Below are positions 9,479-18,146 of a DNA stretch of 64,000 nucleotides, one piece after another. This DNA comes from Burkholderia pyrrocinia (GTDB taxonomy: Bacteria > Pseudomonadota > Gammaproteobacteria > Burkholderiales > Burkholderiaceae), in assembly GCF_001028665.1 (NCBI RefSeq), contig NZ_CP011504.1, positions 2,046,001-2,110,000 on the forward strand, in the 5' to 3' direction. Every line of letters begins with the position of its first letter. Within the stretch, counting starts at the first letter, position 1. Under the pieces are notes generated by a model. The model was not told the DNA's origin and did not search any database. It was given only the letters and a program-made list of their open reading frames with translations. A program made the position numbers and the translations under genes.

Positions 9479-9501
9479 CAAAGCGCCGAGCGCGCCTCGG
9501 C

Positions 9502-9544
9502 ATGCGCACGCGCGGCTGCCTGCGGGCAGGCCCCACGTGCGCAT
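9502..9544 (+). promoter_or_regulatory. stem-loop in the transporter 5' leader
   Basis: ATGCGCACG (9502-9510) pairs perfectly with CGTGCGCAT (9536-9544). Inside, CTGCC (9516-9520) pairs with GGCAG (9525-9529) around a TGCG loop. It ends 50 nt before the transporter ATG and has no T-run, so a translational or RNA-structure switch is more likely than a terminator. Confidence 0.55.
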
Positions 9545-9593
9545 CCCAAGGGCACACGCTCATCGGATAACCATTAGCCGTACGGAACGAATC

Positions 9594-11240
9594 ATGTCCA
9601 CGCCATCCAACGTCTCTCCACCGATCGCCGCAGAACGCAGCGCCGTGCTCGACGAAGCCCACGTCGGCGACATCCGCGGCGCGCTCGGCACGATCGCGCA
9701 TCACGACACCGCCGCGCGCGGCACATGGTGGGCGCGACTGCGCACGCTGCTCGCGATCATCGGCCCGGGCCTCATCGTGATGGTCGGCGACAACGACGCC
9801 GGCGCGTTCGGCACCTACACGCAGGCCGGCCAGAACTACGGCACGACGCTGCTGTGGACGCTGCTGCTGCTCGTGCCCGTGCTGTACGTGAACCAGGAAA
9901 TGGTGCTGCGCCTCGGCGCGGTCACGGGCGTCGGCCATGCACGCCTGATCTTCGAGCGCTTCGGCAAGTTCTGGGGCGCGTTCAGCGTGATCGACCTGTT
10001 CCTGCTCAACGCGCTGACGATCGTCACCGAGTTCATCGGCATCACGTTCGTGCTGGAATTCTTCGGGCTGCCGAAGGTGGCCGGCGTGTGCGTGGCCGCC
10101 GCGCTGACGATGGCCGCGGTGAGTACCGGCGATTTCAGGCGCTTCGAGCGGTTCGCGATCGGGCTGTGCGTGCTGAGCCTGCTGCTGGTGCCGGTGCTCG
10201 TGTCGATCCATCCGCCCGTCTCGCAGATGACGCGCGATTTCTTCGTGCCGAACTGGCCCGCACACGCGAAGCTGTCGGACGTGATGCTGCTCGTGATCGG
10301 CATCGTCGGCACGACGGTTGCGCCGTGGCAGTTGTTCTTCCAGCAGAGCTACGTGATCGACAAACGCATCACGCCGCGCTTCATGAAATACGAAAAGGTC
10401 GACCTGTGGATCGGCATCGCGTTCGTGCTGGTTGGCGCGGTTGCGATGATCAGCTTCAGCGCCGCGCTGTTCGGCGGGCATCCGGAAGCCGGCAACTTCA
10501 CCGACGCGGGCGGCATCATCGCGGGCCTCGAGAAATATGCGGGCCGTACCGGCGCGACGCTGTTCGCGGTGGCGCTGCTCGACGCGTGCATCATCGGCGC
10601 GGCGGCCGTGTCGCTGTCGACCGCGTATGCGATCGGCGACGTGTTCAAGATCCGCCATTCGCTGCATCGCGGCGTGTCCGATGCGAAGGGCTTCTATCTG
10701 GTGTACTTCGGCATCGTCGCGGCCGCGGCCACGCTCGTGCTGATCCCGGGCAGCCCGCTCGGCCTGCTGACCGAAGCCGTGCAGACGCTCGCGGGCGTGC
10801 TGCTGCCGAGCGCGACGGTGTTCCTGCTCGTGCTGTGCAACGACCGCCAGGTGCTTGGGCCCTGGGTCAACTCGACGAAGCTCAACGTGTTTACGGGCGC
10901 GGTGATCTGGGTGCTCGTGCTGCTGTCGATCATCCTGACCGCATCGGTGATGTATCCGGACATCAGCGGCGAAGCGATCGTCGACGTGCTGGTGGGCGGC
11001 ACCGTGCTCGCGATTACCGGCTATCTCGCGACGGTGCTGATTCGCCGCAACAAGCGTGTCGTCGAACCGGGCGTCGATCGCTCGCTGCGCGACACGTGGC
11101 GCATGCCGCCGCTCGATACGCTCGCGCCGCAGAACATGACGCTCGCGACGCGAATCTGGATGGCCGTGCTGCGCGGCTATCTGGTGATTGCGGTCGGTCT
11201 CGTGATCGTGAAGGTCGTGCAGATGACGCTGCTGACGTAA
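9594..11240 (+). CDS. Nramp-family divalent metal transporter with altered metal site
   Basis: A 548-residue integral membrane protein with 11-12 hydrophobic segments, clearly of the Nramp (MntH) fold: the first segment GPGLIVMVGDNDAGAFGTYT aligns with the family's TM1. However, the canonical DPGN motif is DAGA (Asp68, Ala69, Gly70, Ala71), and the TM6 MPH motif reads APWQ (Ala243-Gln246), so the Met and Asn metal ligands are absent. This resembles Nramp-related proteins that do not select for manganese, including the magnesium-transporting NRMT group; the actual substrate is uncertain. The start at 9594 is preferred over an upstream non-ATG codon at 9537 that falls inside the stem-loop. Two small ORFs and a stem-loop precede it. 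Confidence 0.85.
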   Translation: MSTPSNVSPPIAAERSAVLDEAHVGDIRGALGTIAHHDTAARGTWWARLRTLLAIIGPGLIVMVGDNDAGAFGTYTQAGQNYGTTLLWTLLLLVPVLYVNQEMVLRLGAVTGVGHARLIFERFGKFWGAFSVIDLFLLNALTIVTEFIGITFVLEFFGLPKVAGVCVAAALTMAAVSTGDFRRFERFAIGLCVLSLLLVPVLVSIHPPVSQMTRDFFVPNWPAHAKLSDVMLLVIGIVGTTVAPWQLFFQQSYVIDKRITPRFMKYEKVDLWIGIAFVLVGAVAMISFSAALFGGHPEAGNFTDAGGIIAGLEKYAGRTGATLFAVALLDACIIGAAAVSLSTAYAIGDVFKIRHSLHRGVSDAKGFYLVYFGIVAAAATLVLIPGSPLGLLTEAVQTLAGVLLPSATVFLLVLCNDRQVLGPWVNSTKLNVFTGAVIWVLVLLSIILTASVMYPDISGEAIVDVLVGGTVLAITGYLATVLIRRNKRVVEPGVDRSLRDTWRMPPLDTLAPQNMTLATRIWMAVLRGYLVIAVGLVIVKVVQMTLLT

Positions 11241-11294
11241 CGCGGATCGTCTGCCAGGATGCGGCGCCGGACCCGGCACCGCGCCGCAACCCGT

Positions 11295-11321
11295 ACATGC
11301 CGTCCCGCGAGGCCGGCATGT
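11295..11321 (+). terminator. probable terminator after the metal transporter
   Basis: ACATGCCG pairs with CGGCATGT (8 bp) in the short gap between the transporter and the convergent LuxR gene. Only a weak T-run (TTT) follows, so it may be a weak terminator or act with Rho. Confidence 0.4.
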
Positions 11322-11360
11322 GCGTTTACACATTCGCTTTCCGCAAGCGCCGCGCCACCG

Positions 11361-12266
11361 TCAGATCAGCTCGAGCTTCGATGTCAGGTACGTGAGCTGG
11401 ATCCGGTTCGCAACGCCGAAGCGCTTGCGCAGTTTGCGCAGGTGATAGTCGACGTTGTGCGCGCTGGTGTCGAGGCGCCGGCCGATCTCCTTGTCGGATG
11501 CGCCTTCGGCGATGCCGATCAGCAGTTCCTGCTCGAACGGCGTGAGCCCGTTGACCGTCCGCTCGCGCGACGTCGCGATCAGTTGCGGCGATGCGAACTT
11601 GTGTACCGACAGCCCGATCGACAGCGCCTGCTCGATCGTCGCCGGCGTGATCCATTCGCGCGTACGGCGCGGCGCGGTGAAGCTCATGAACGCATGCAGC
11701 CGCGTGCCGGGCACGGCCATCGAATACATGATGCCGCTGCACATCCCGTCGTCCTGCATCGTCTGCAGGAAACCGTCGAGCGCGGCCGGCGTCACGCACG
11801 GGCCGTCGTCGCGCTTGCGGTGTTCGCGGCGCAACTGCTGCAGGTCCCACACGATCGGCATGTTGCATACGCGCGCGCCGAGCGTGCGCGGATCGATGTC
11901 GTGATGGTTGTGCCGCACGTAGTCGCCGCGATAGGTGGCCGGCGTGAACGCTTCATGAAGGTAGAGACTTTCGACACGCTCGCGTTTGAATTCGAGCGCG
12001 AAGTACGCGAACGTCGAGAAGCCTGTCAGGTGCAGCAGGCTCGTGACGATCCGGTTGCGCTCGGCCGTGCTTTGCGCGAGCGCGAGCGTATCGGCGACGC
12101 CGAGCTTCGGCGCGTGCGGTTGCGAAACGTCGCCGCGCTTCACGTCGTCGCACCAGACGACCTTCACGGCACGCTCCCGCAGTGCGTCCGCGCATGTGTT
12201 CAACCCGCGCGACGGGCGGGAAATGGTTGGGGCGACCGCTTCTTCTTGCAATGCAATATCGGACAT
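11361..12266 (-). CDS. LuxR-type transcriptional regulator with autoinducer-binding domain (LuxR solo)
   Basis: 301 residues from the ATG at 12266 (RBS GAGGGATG). An N-terminal autoinducer-binding domain (about residues 65-215) keeps the DIDP motif in HHDIDPRTLG and the following IVWD tryptophan. The C-terminal GerE-type HTH is LTPFEQELLIGIAEGASDKEIGRRLDTSAHNVDYHLRKLRKRFGV, with the E-L-L-x-G-x-A-E-G-x-S-x-K-E-I signature. No luxI-type synthase is in the window, so it is a solo receptor for a self-made or foreign signal, or a ligand-independent activator. It is divergent from a second, diverged LuxR protein that precedes the T3SS operon, suggesting a role in T3SS control; that is inference from position. 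Confidence 0.85.
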   Translation of the reverse strand: MSDIALQEEAVAPTISRPSRGLNTCADALRERAVKVVWCDDVKRGDVSQPHAPKLGVADTLALAQSTAERNRIVTSLLHLTGFSTFAYFALEFKRERVESLYLHEAFTPATYRGDYVRHNHHDIDPRTLGARVCNMPIVWDLQQLRREHRKRDDGPCVTPAALDGFLQTMQDDGMCSGIMYSMAVPGTRLHAFMSFTAPRRTREWITPATIEQALSIGLSVHKFASPQLIATSRERTVNGLTPFEQELLIGIAEGASDKEIGRRLDTSAHNVDYHLRKLRKRFGVANRIQLTYLTSKLELI

Positions 12267-12548
12267 GAGCCATCCCTCGGAATCGACGCGCATCGCCTGG
12301 CGGCGGCCGTATCGTGTACGGCATTCCCGGCGGTGCGATCGAGCATCGTTTTGATATGCGCCGATCGTCATCCCTGACGAAACGCGGGGGCATTGTACAA
12401 AAATGCCCGTGTATGCGTAATATGCCGTAATACGAATGGCGGCGAAAGGTTCATATTCGCACGCATATAACGACGACCAGAAAATCATAAAGAAAAGACC
12501 AGATCGTGACGGGGCGCAGTTTCACATATTGGGAAAGGCGGGCTCCTC
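12267..12548. promoter_or_regulatory. divergent promoter region between two LuxR genes
   Basis: 282 nt, AT-rich on the right half. It contains two copies of GACCAGA about 24 nt apart (near 12474 and 12498) and GTAATA repeated near 12417 and 12428. I see no clear 18-20 bp lux-box palindrome. These repeats are candidates for LuxR-type binding, without proof. Confidence 0.4.
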
Positions 12549-13382
12549 ATGACATATGCTGACGGCGCACCACGCGTCGAGTGGTTTTCACAAGCCGATA
12601 TAGCGGCCGCTGCTGCTTATTCGAACGAATATCAGGCAATCGAGCGTGACGTTTTTACCGGCATTCAAATTGCACCCGGTAAAACCGACCTTGCCCCGGT
12701 CGATTTCGCGCAATGCCATGCGCGATTGCGGCAAATCGGATTCAGTACGCTCGGTTACGGCGCCTACGAAATGATCGGGCGGCGCGTCCTGTGTGCGCAT
12801 CTGCTGCGCGACCTCGCGCCGGCGACGTTCATGCAGCCGTTTATCGAAGGGATGCTGTACGAGAGCGACCCGCGGTTCGCGCAGGTGCGGCAGAGCGGCT
12901 TTCCGGTCGCGTGGCAACTCGACGAGATCGAGTCGGCCGCGCAGGGCAGCGGCGACCGCAAGGTGCTGGCGCTCGCCGGCCATCTGCGCGCGCACGCGAT
13001 GAACAGCGGCGTGATCTTCAGCCTGTCGGCGCCGCGCCTCGACCTGCGCGTCGCGGTAACCGTGACGTCGGAGACGCACGGCACCGAATGGATCGACGAT
13101 CGCGTGATCGGCGGGGCGCTGTCGGTCAGCCTTGCCGTGCATCGCGTCGCGCTGCCGTTCCTCGAGGCGCGCATCGCGCGCATGCGCGGCTTCGCGCTCG
13201 GCGACGAACAGCAGCAGGTGCTCGACCGTCTCGTGCATGGGCTGTCCGACCAGGAAATCGCGAGCGCGCTGCGCACGTCGCTGCACAAGGTCGGCCACCA
13301 CATCCGCTCGCTCGAAAAACTCTTCAACGTGCAGAACCGCGCGCAGCTCGCATACCTCGCCGCGCGGCGCCTGCAGCCCTGA
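12549..13382 (+). CDS. LuxR-type transcriptional regulator (second solo), upstream of the T3SS operon
   Basis: 277 residues. The N-terminal part is autoinducer-domain-like (IGFSTLGYGAYEM; ESDPRFAQVRQSGFPVAWQ keeps the D-P and W positions), the C-terminal part a GerE HTH (DEQQQVLDRLVHGLSDQEIASALRTSLHKVGHHIRSLEKLFNVQNRAQL). It is only distantly similar to its divergent neighbour. The usual T in the recognition helix is replaced (HKVGHH where typical members have ATVKNH/ATVDYH). It ends 242 nt before sctV on the same strand, the best-placed candidate for a local T3SS activator. Confidence 0.8.
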   Translation: MTYADGAPRVEWFSQADIAAAAAYSNEYQAIERDVFTGIQIAPGKTDLAPVDFAQCHARLRQIGFSTLGYGAYEMIGRRVLCAHLLRDLAPATFMQPFIEGMLYESDPRFAQVRQSGFPVAWQLDEIESAAQGSGDRKVLALAGHLRAHAMNSGVIFSLSAPRLDLRVAVTVTSETHGTEWIDDRVIGGALSVSLAVHRVALPFLEARIARMRGFALGDEQQQVLDRLVHGLSDQEIASALRTSLHKVGHHIRSLEKLFNVQNRAQLAYLAARRLQP

Positions 13383-13624
13383 CCTGACGCACGCGCCGGC
13401 GGCCCGGCGCGCGATGGAAGCGGTTCCGGCGGGGCGTGCCCGAGTGCGCCGCCGGGTTTCGTAGTCCGATCCGACCGCCGCCGGGAAACGCGCTTTCACG
13501 CTACGAGGCGCATCCCATTTTCCATCGTTTCGCGTCGCTACACTCGTCCCATTCAACGGTCCGCGCAGCGTGGGGCAGGATTGCCCGTGCCAGCCGGCGA
13601 TAACGACGACAGGACAACGGCACG

Positions 13625-15832
13625 ATGGCAGAACCGAAGGCGCTCCCCCGCGACTGGCAGCGGTTGTTTTCCGCTGGTCGCGGCGTGTCCGGAAGACGTC
13701 TCGGCGGCGCATCGCCGCGCGCGGACCTGTTCATGGCCGCGTTCATCGTCGCGGTCGTCGCGCTGTTCATCCTGCCGCTGCCGCAGGCCGCGCTCGACGG
13801 GATGATCTCGCTGAATCTCGCCGTGAGCGTGGTGCTGCTGACGGTGTCGACCTATGTGCCGTCGGCGGTCAGCTTCTCGTCGTTTCCCGCGCTGCTGCTG
13901 TTTACGACGCTGTTCCGGCTCGCGCTGAACATCGCGTCGTGCAAGCTGATCCTGCTGCACGCGAACGCCGGCCACGTGATCGACGCGTTCGGGCGGCTCG
14001 TCGTCGGCAACAACGTCGTGGTGGGCGGCGTGGTGTTCCTCGTGATCGCCGTCGTGCAGTTCATCGTGATTGCGAAAGGGTCGGAGCGGGTGGCCGAAGT
14101 CGGGGCACGTTTTTCGCTGGATGCGATGCCGGGCAAGCAGATGAGCATCGACGCGGACCTGCGCGCGGGCATCATCAGCGCGGACGAAGCGCGCGAGCGC
14201 CGCGAGAAGCTCGAGCAGGAATCGCAGATGCATGGCGCGATGGACGGCGCGATGAAGTTCGTGAAGGGCGACGCGATCGCCGGCCTCGTGATCGCGTTCA
14301 TCAACATCGTCGCGGGGATCGCGGTCGGCACGCTGATGCACGGGATGGATATCGGCGCGGCGCTGCAACGCTACGCGATCCTGACCGTCGGCGACGGGAT
14401 GGCGTCGCAGATTCCGTCGCTGCTCGTGTCGATCGCGGCGGGCATCGTGACGACGCGCGTGGCGACGCGCGATGCGCGGCAGCGCCAGCTCGGCGAACAG
14501 CTCGGCGAGCAACTGGGCGCGCATCCGCGCGCGCTGCTGATCGCGGCGCTGGTGCTGGCCGGTTTTCTCGTCGTGCCCGGTTTTCCGAAGTGGTCGTTCG
14601 CGTTGATCGCGCTCGGCCTCGGCGCGTTCGCGTTCTCGCAGTTCAAGCACAAGACGACTGCGCCGAGCTTCAACCTGATTCAGATCGCGGGGCGCGTCGG
14701 CACGGCCGACGACGGCCAGCCCGCGAAGGTGTCGCACGCGGCGGGCGTCACGTCGCTGATCGCGGTATCGCTGTCCGACGACCTGCGCACGAGCCTGAAC
14801 CTCGCGCAACTGCAGGCCGCGCTGTCGAGCGCGAAGGCGCGCGTCGACGCGGACATCGGCACGGTGTTCCCGCGCATCACGCTGAACGACGACGAAGGTG
14901 CGGCGGCCGGCACGTACCGGATCTACCTGCAGGACGTGCTCGCCGCGCACGGCGCGCTGAAGCCGGGCTGGCTGCTGTGGGACGGCGTCGCGCCGCTGCC
15001 CGAGCGCGCGGAGCGCCAGCCGGCCGAGGCGTTCGGCCCGTTCGCGACCGCGCTGTGGATCAAGCACGACGGCGCCGCGCCGGACGGCAAGTGGCTGTCG
15101 AGCGAAAGCGCGCTCGCCGCGCACGTCGAGCAGATCGTGCGCCAGCATGCGGACGAATTGCTGGGTATCCAGGAGACGCAGGCGCTCGTGCATCTCGTGC
15201 GCCGCGAGCACCCCGAACTCGTGGGCGAGCTGACGCGGCTCGTGCCGCTGCAGCGCGTGACCGAAGTGCTGCGCCGGCTGCTCGCCGAACAGGTGCCGAT
15301 CCGCAACCTGCGCGTGATTTTCGAGAGCCTGATCACGTGGGCGCCGAACGAGCCCGACGACGTGATCGCGCTGGTCGAACTCGTGCGCGTCGACCTGCGC
15401 CGGATGATCACCGATCGCCATGCGGGCACGACGCGCCAGCTGCGCGTCGTGCTGTTCGAGCAGAACCTGCAGGAGCGGATCGAGAGCGCGGTGATGCGCA
15501 CCAAGCAGGGCAATTTCCTCGCGCTGTCGAGCGCGATCAAGCAGGACATCGGCGAGCAGGTGCGCGCGATCGTGCAGGCCGCGCAGGCGGCCGGCCCCGG
15601 CGGTCACAGCAACGCACAGGGCGCGGCGCGGCTCGCGGTGATGGTCGCGCTCGGCGCGCGCCGCTACGTGAAGACGATCCTGCAGCCGGTGCTGCCCGAG
15701 CTGGCGGTGCTGTCGTACCAGGAAGTCGAGGAGGACGTGCAGCTGCACACGGTCGGCTGGGTGAAGAACCCGCCGGACGACGGCACGGTCGGTGCGGGCG
15801 CCGACGTGCGCCTGCCGGGAGCCGTGCAATGA
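13625..15832 (+). CDS. sctV: T3SS export gate protein SctV (HrcV/LcrD/FlhA family)
   Basis: 735 residues. The N-terminal half has about eight membrane segments and the FHIPEP-type block LNIASCKLILLHANAGHVIDAFGRLVVGNNVVVG plus VAEVGARFSLDAMPGKQMSIDADLRAGIISADEARERR; the C-terminal half is the cytoplasmic ring-forming domain with GIQETQALVHLV and the IRNLRVIFESLITWAP motif. SctV forms the nonameric gate through which substrates pass and to which chaperone-effector complexes bind. It opens the long plus-strand operon; its stop overlaps the sctS start by four nt (ATGA). Length and motifs look complete. Confidence 0.95.
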   Translation: MAEPKALPRDWQRLFSAGRGVSGRRLGGASPRADLFMAAFIVAVVALFILPLPQAALDGMISLNLAVSVVLLTVSTYVPSAVSFSSFPALLLFTTLFRLALNIASCKLILLHANAGHVIDAFGRLVVGNNVVVGGVVFLVIAVVQFIVIAKGSERVAEVGARFSLDAMPGKQMSIDADLRAGIISADEARERREKLEQESQMHGAMDGAMKFVKGDAIAGLVIAFINIVAGIAVGTLMHGMDIGAALQRYAILTVGDGMASQIPSLLVSIAAGIVTTRVATRDARQRQLGEQLGEQLGAHPRALLIAALVLAGFLVVPGFPKWSFALIALGLGAFAFSQFKHKTTAPSFNLIQIAGRVGTADDGQPAKVSHAAGVTSLIAVSLSDDLRTSLNLAQLQAALSSAKARVDADIGTVFPRITLNDDEGAAAGTYRIYLQDVLAAHGALKPGWLLWDGVAPLPERAERQPAEAFGPFATALWIKHDGAAPDGKWLSSESALAAHVEQIVRQHADELLGIQETQALVHLVRREHPELVGELTRLVPLQRVTEVLRRLLAEQVPIRNLRVIFESLITWAPNEPDDVIALVELVRVDLRRMITDRHAGTTRQLRVVLFEQNLQERIESAVMRTKQGNFLALSSAIKQDIGEQVRAIVQAAQAAGPGGHSNAQGAARLAVMVALGARRYVKTILQPVLPELAVLSYQEVEEDVQLHTVGWVKNPPDDGTVGAGADVRLPGAVQ

Positions 15833-16107
15833 CGAGCTCGACGATCCTCGACCTGACGCGCCAGGCGCTGATGCTCGTGCTGCTGCTGTCGCTGCCGATC
15901 GTGCTGATCGCCACCGTCACGGGCCTCGTCGTCGCGATCCTGCAGGCCGTCACGCAGGTGCAGGACGCCAACATCGGCATCGCGGTGCGGCTGATCGCGG
16001 TGATGGTCGCACTCGTGCTGCTGTCGGGCTGGCTCGGCGGCGAAGTGCTGCGCTTCGCGCAGCAGGCGCTGGAACGCATGTTCGTTTCTTCCACTGGAGT
16101 TCTTTGA
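15829..16107 (+). CDS. sctS: T3SS export apparatus protein SctS (HrcS/YscS/FliQ family)
   Basis: 92 residues with two membrane helices: QALMLVLLLSLPIVLIATVTGLVVAILQAVTQVQDANIG then RLIAVMVALVLLSGWLGGEVLRFAQQALE. The QAxTQxQ-like loop between the helices is diagnostic. SctS assembles with SctR and SctT into the export channel. The start ATG overlaps the sctV stop, and the sctC ATG overlaps its stop, so translation is coupled. Its partner sctR is encoded far away on the other strand (41682-42356). Confidence 0.93.
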   Translation: MTSSTILDLTRQALMLVLLLSLPIVLIATVTGLVVAILQAVTQVQDANIGIAVRLIAVMVALVLLSGWLGGEVLRFAQQALERMFVSSTGVL

Positions 16108-18146
16108 TGCATCGACGCGTCGCCCCGATCCGGTTTCAACCGCGCAGCCTGCAACGGGCCGCGCTTGCCATGTGCGCGACCGCGCTGCTCACGGCGTCGC
16201 TGTGCATGGCGCCCGCGCAGCCGGCCCGCGCCGCGGACCTGCGCTGGCGCAACAAGCCGTTCACGATCGTCGCGAACGGCAAGAAGATCGGCGACTTCAT
16301 TCGCGAACTCGCATCGTCGCAGGGCGTGACGGCGGTGGTCGACCCGAAGGTCGACGGCGTGATCAGCGGCCGCTTCTCGGGCACGCCGCAGCAGACGCTC
16401 GACACGATCTGCTCGACCTACGGGCTCACGTGGTACTACGACGGCTCGTTCCTGTACGTCGATCCGGCCGACCAGTCGCAGACGCAGATGATCCCGATCC
16501 CGCCGAATGCATCGGGCGAAATCGGCCGCGCGCTGCAGGCGATGCAGATTCCCGACAAGCGCTACACGCTCGTGATCAACGATCGCGCGAACAGCGTGTA
16601 CGTGGCCGGCCCGCGCCGCTACGTCGAGCTCGTGCGGCAGGCGGTCGGCTCGGTCGGCGATCCGTCCGCGAACGGCGCGCATGCGGATATCCGTGCGTTC
16701 CGGCTGAAGTACGGCTGGGCGTCGGACTTCACGATCAACCGCTCGGGCAAGGAAGTGACGGTGCCGGGCGTCGCGACGATCCTCGGCCGACTGTTCGGCA
16801 AGGGCGGCGGCACGAGTGCGCTGGCGTCGAGCACGCCGCTCGGGCAGGCTGCGCGCCAGGTGAAGCTCGGCTCGGGGCTGACGATCGCGGTGCCGCGCCT
16901 CGACTTCCCCGACATCTCCGGCGGCCCGCGTTCGGGCGGCTATTCCGGCGACGGCAGCGCGACCGGCGGGTTCTCGCCGTTCTCGAACGGCGGTGGTGGC
17001 GACACGCTGCCGCAGATCGTCGCCGATCCGGCGATCAACGCGGTGATCGTGCGCGACCTGCCGGAGAACATGTATCGCTACCAGTCGCTGATCAACCAGC
17101 TCGACGAGCGGCCGCGCATCGTCGAGATCAACGTGACGATCATCGACATCAACGAGGATTCGCTCGACAGCCTCGGGATCGACTGGCGCCTGCACACGAC
17201 GCACGGCGACGTGCAGATCGGCAACGGCGCGAATCCGCTGACCGGCAACACGCAATACAACGGCTCGGGCAATCCGCCGCTGACGTTCGGCATCGGCACG
17301 TCGGAAACCGGGCAGACGGGCACTTTCCTGCCGACGGGCATCGCGCTGACCGCATCGATCGGCGGCTCGCTGCGCAACTACCTGCTCACGCGCGTGAATG
17401 CGCTCGCGCAGAAGGGGCAGGCGCAACTGCGCTCGAAGCCGAAGGTGCTCGCGCTCGACAACACCGAGGCGATCCTCGAGAACCTCACGCAGTTCTACGT
17501 GCAGGTGCCGGGCTACCAGGATTCGTCGCTGTACAGCGTGACGACCGGCACGAGCATCAAGGTGACGCCGATGATCGTCAACGAGGCGATCCGCAACGCG
17601 GCCGCCGTATCCGGCAACCCGGAGAGCGTGATGATGTCGATCGACATCCAGGACGGCAACATCGTGCAGGGGCAGGCCGTGTCGAACATCCCGGTGATCC
17701 AGCAGCGCAACATCGTCACCAAGACGATGATCGACGAAGGCAAGAGCCTGCTGATCGCCGGCTTCAACGACGACGAGGTGAAGCTGAACAAGAGCGGCGT
17801 GCCCTGGCTGTCCGACATTCCGCTGATCGGCAACCTGTTCAAGTACACCGACAAGTCGGGCAACCACATGGAGCGGTTCTACCTGCTGACGCCGCGCGTG
17901 GTGACGAACGCGTCGATGTACGCACCGGACGGCTCGCCCGTGAACCCGGGCGCCGACGGGCCGGCGAATCAGGAAGGCATGTCGATGTATCGGCCGCCGG
18001 ACAACGACGTCGCGGTGCCGCTGACGCCGAAGCCGCTGCCCGGCACGAAGTTCGGCCCGCCCGCGCTGCCGCCGCCGAAGGATGCGGCGTCGCAGCCGGC
18101 GGCGACGACCGCAGGAGCCACCACCCATGTCGACGACCATCATTGA
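16107..18146 (+). CDS. sctC: T3SS outer-membrane secretin SctC (HrcC/YscC)
   Basis: 679 residues. A signal peptide (AALAMCATALLTASLCMAPAQPARA) precedes the periplasmic N0/N1 modules (about residues 45-230: KPFTIVANGKKIGDFIRELASSQGVTAVVDPKVDGVISGRFSGTPQQTL) and the secretin core (about 370-610), with VEINVTIIDINEDSLDSLGIDW, GKSLLIAGFNDDE and the GVPWLSDIPLIGNLF signature. It forms the outer-membrane ring of the needle complex. The tail after residue 610 is Pro-rich. Start codon overlaps sctS stop; sctD begins 20 nt before its stop. Confidence 0.93.
   Translation: MHRRVAPIRFQPRSLQRAALAMCATALLTASLCMAPAQPARAADLRWRNKPFTIVANGKKIGDFIRELASSQGVTAVVDPKVDGVISGRFSGTPQQTLDTICSTYGLTWYYDGSFLYVDPADQSQTQMIPIPPNASGEIGRALQAMQIPDKRYTLVINDRANSVYVAGPRRYVELVRQAVGSVGDPSANGAHADIRAFRLKYGWASDFTINRSGKEVTVPGVATILGRLFGKGGGTSALASSTPLGQAARQVKLGSGLTIAVPRLDFPDISGGPRSGGYSGDGSATGGFSPFSNGGGGDTLPQIVADPAINAVIVRDLPENMYRYQSLINQLDERPRIVEINVTIIDINEDSLDSLGIDWRLHTTHGDVQIGNGANPLTGNTQYNGSGNPPLTFGIGTSETGQTGTFLPTGIALTASIGGSLRNYLLTRVNALAQKGQAQLRSKPKVLALDNTEAILENLTQFYVQVPGYQDSSLYSVTTGTSIKVTPMIVNEAIRNAAAVSGNPESVMMSIDIQDGNIVQGQAVSNIPVIQQRNIVTKTMIDEGKSLLIAGFNDDEVKLNKSGVPWLSDIPLIGNLFKYTDKSGNHMERFYLLTPRVVTNASMYAPDGSPVNPGADGPANQEGMSMYRPPDNDVAVPLTPKPLPGTKFGPPALPPPKDAASQPAATTAGATTHVDDHH

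Noticed and set aside
8860..9593. Known manganese or magnesium riboswitch (yybP-ykoY or M-box) upstream of the transporter
   Set aside because: I could not find the conserved loops of either class; only an unassigned stem-loop is supported.
12267..12548. A lux box between the LuxR genes
   Set aside because: No 18-20 bp palindrome of the ACCTG...CAGGT type; only short direct repeats are present.
13383..13624. Plant-inducible-promoter (TTCGC-N-TTCGC) box before sctV
   Set aside because: TTCGC occurs, but not as a properly spaced pair in this region.
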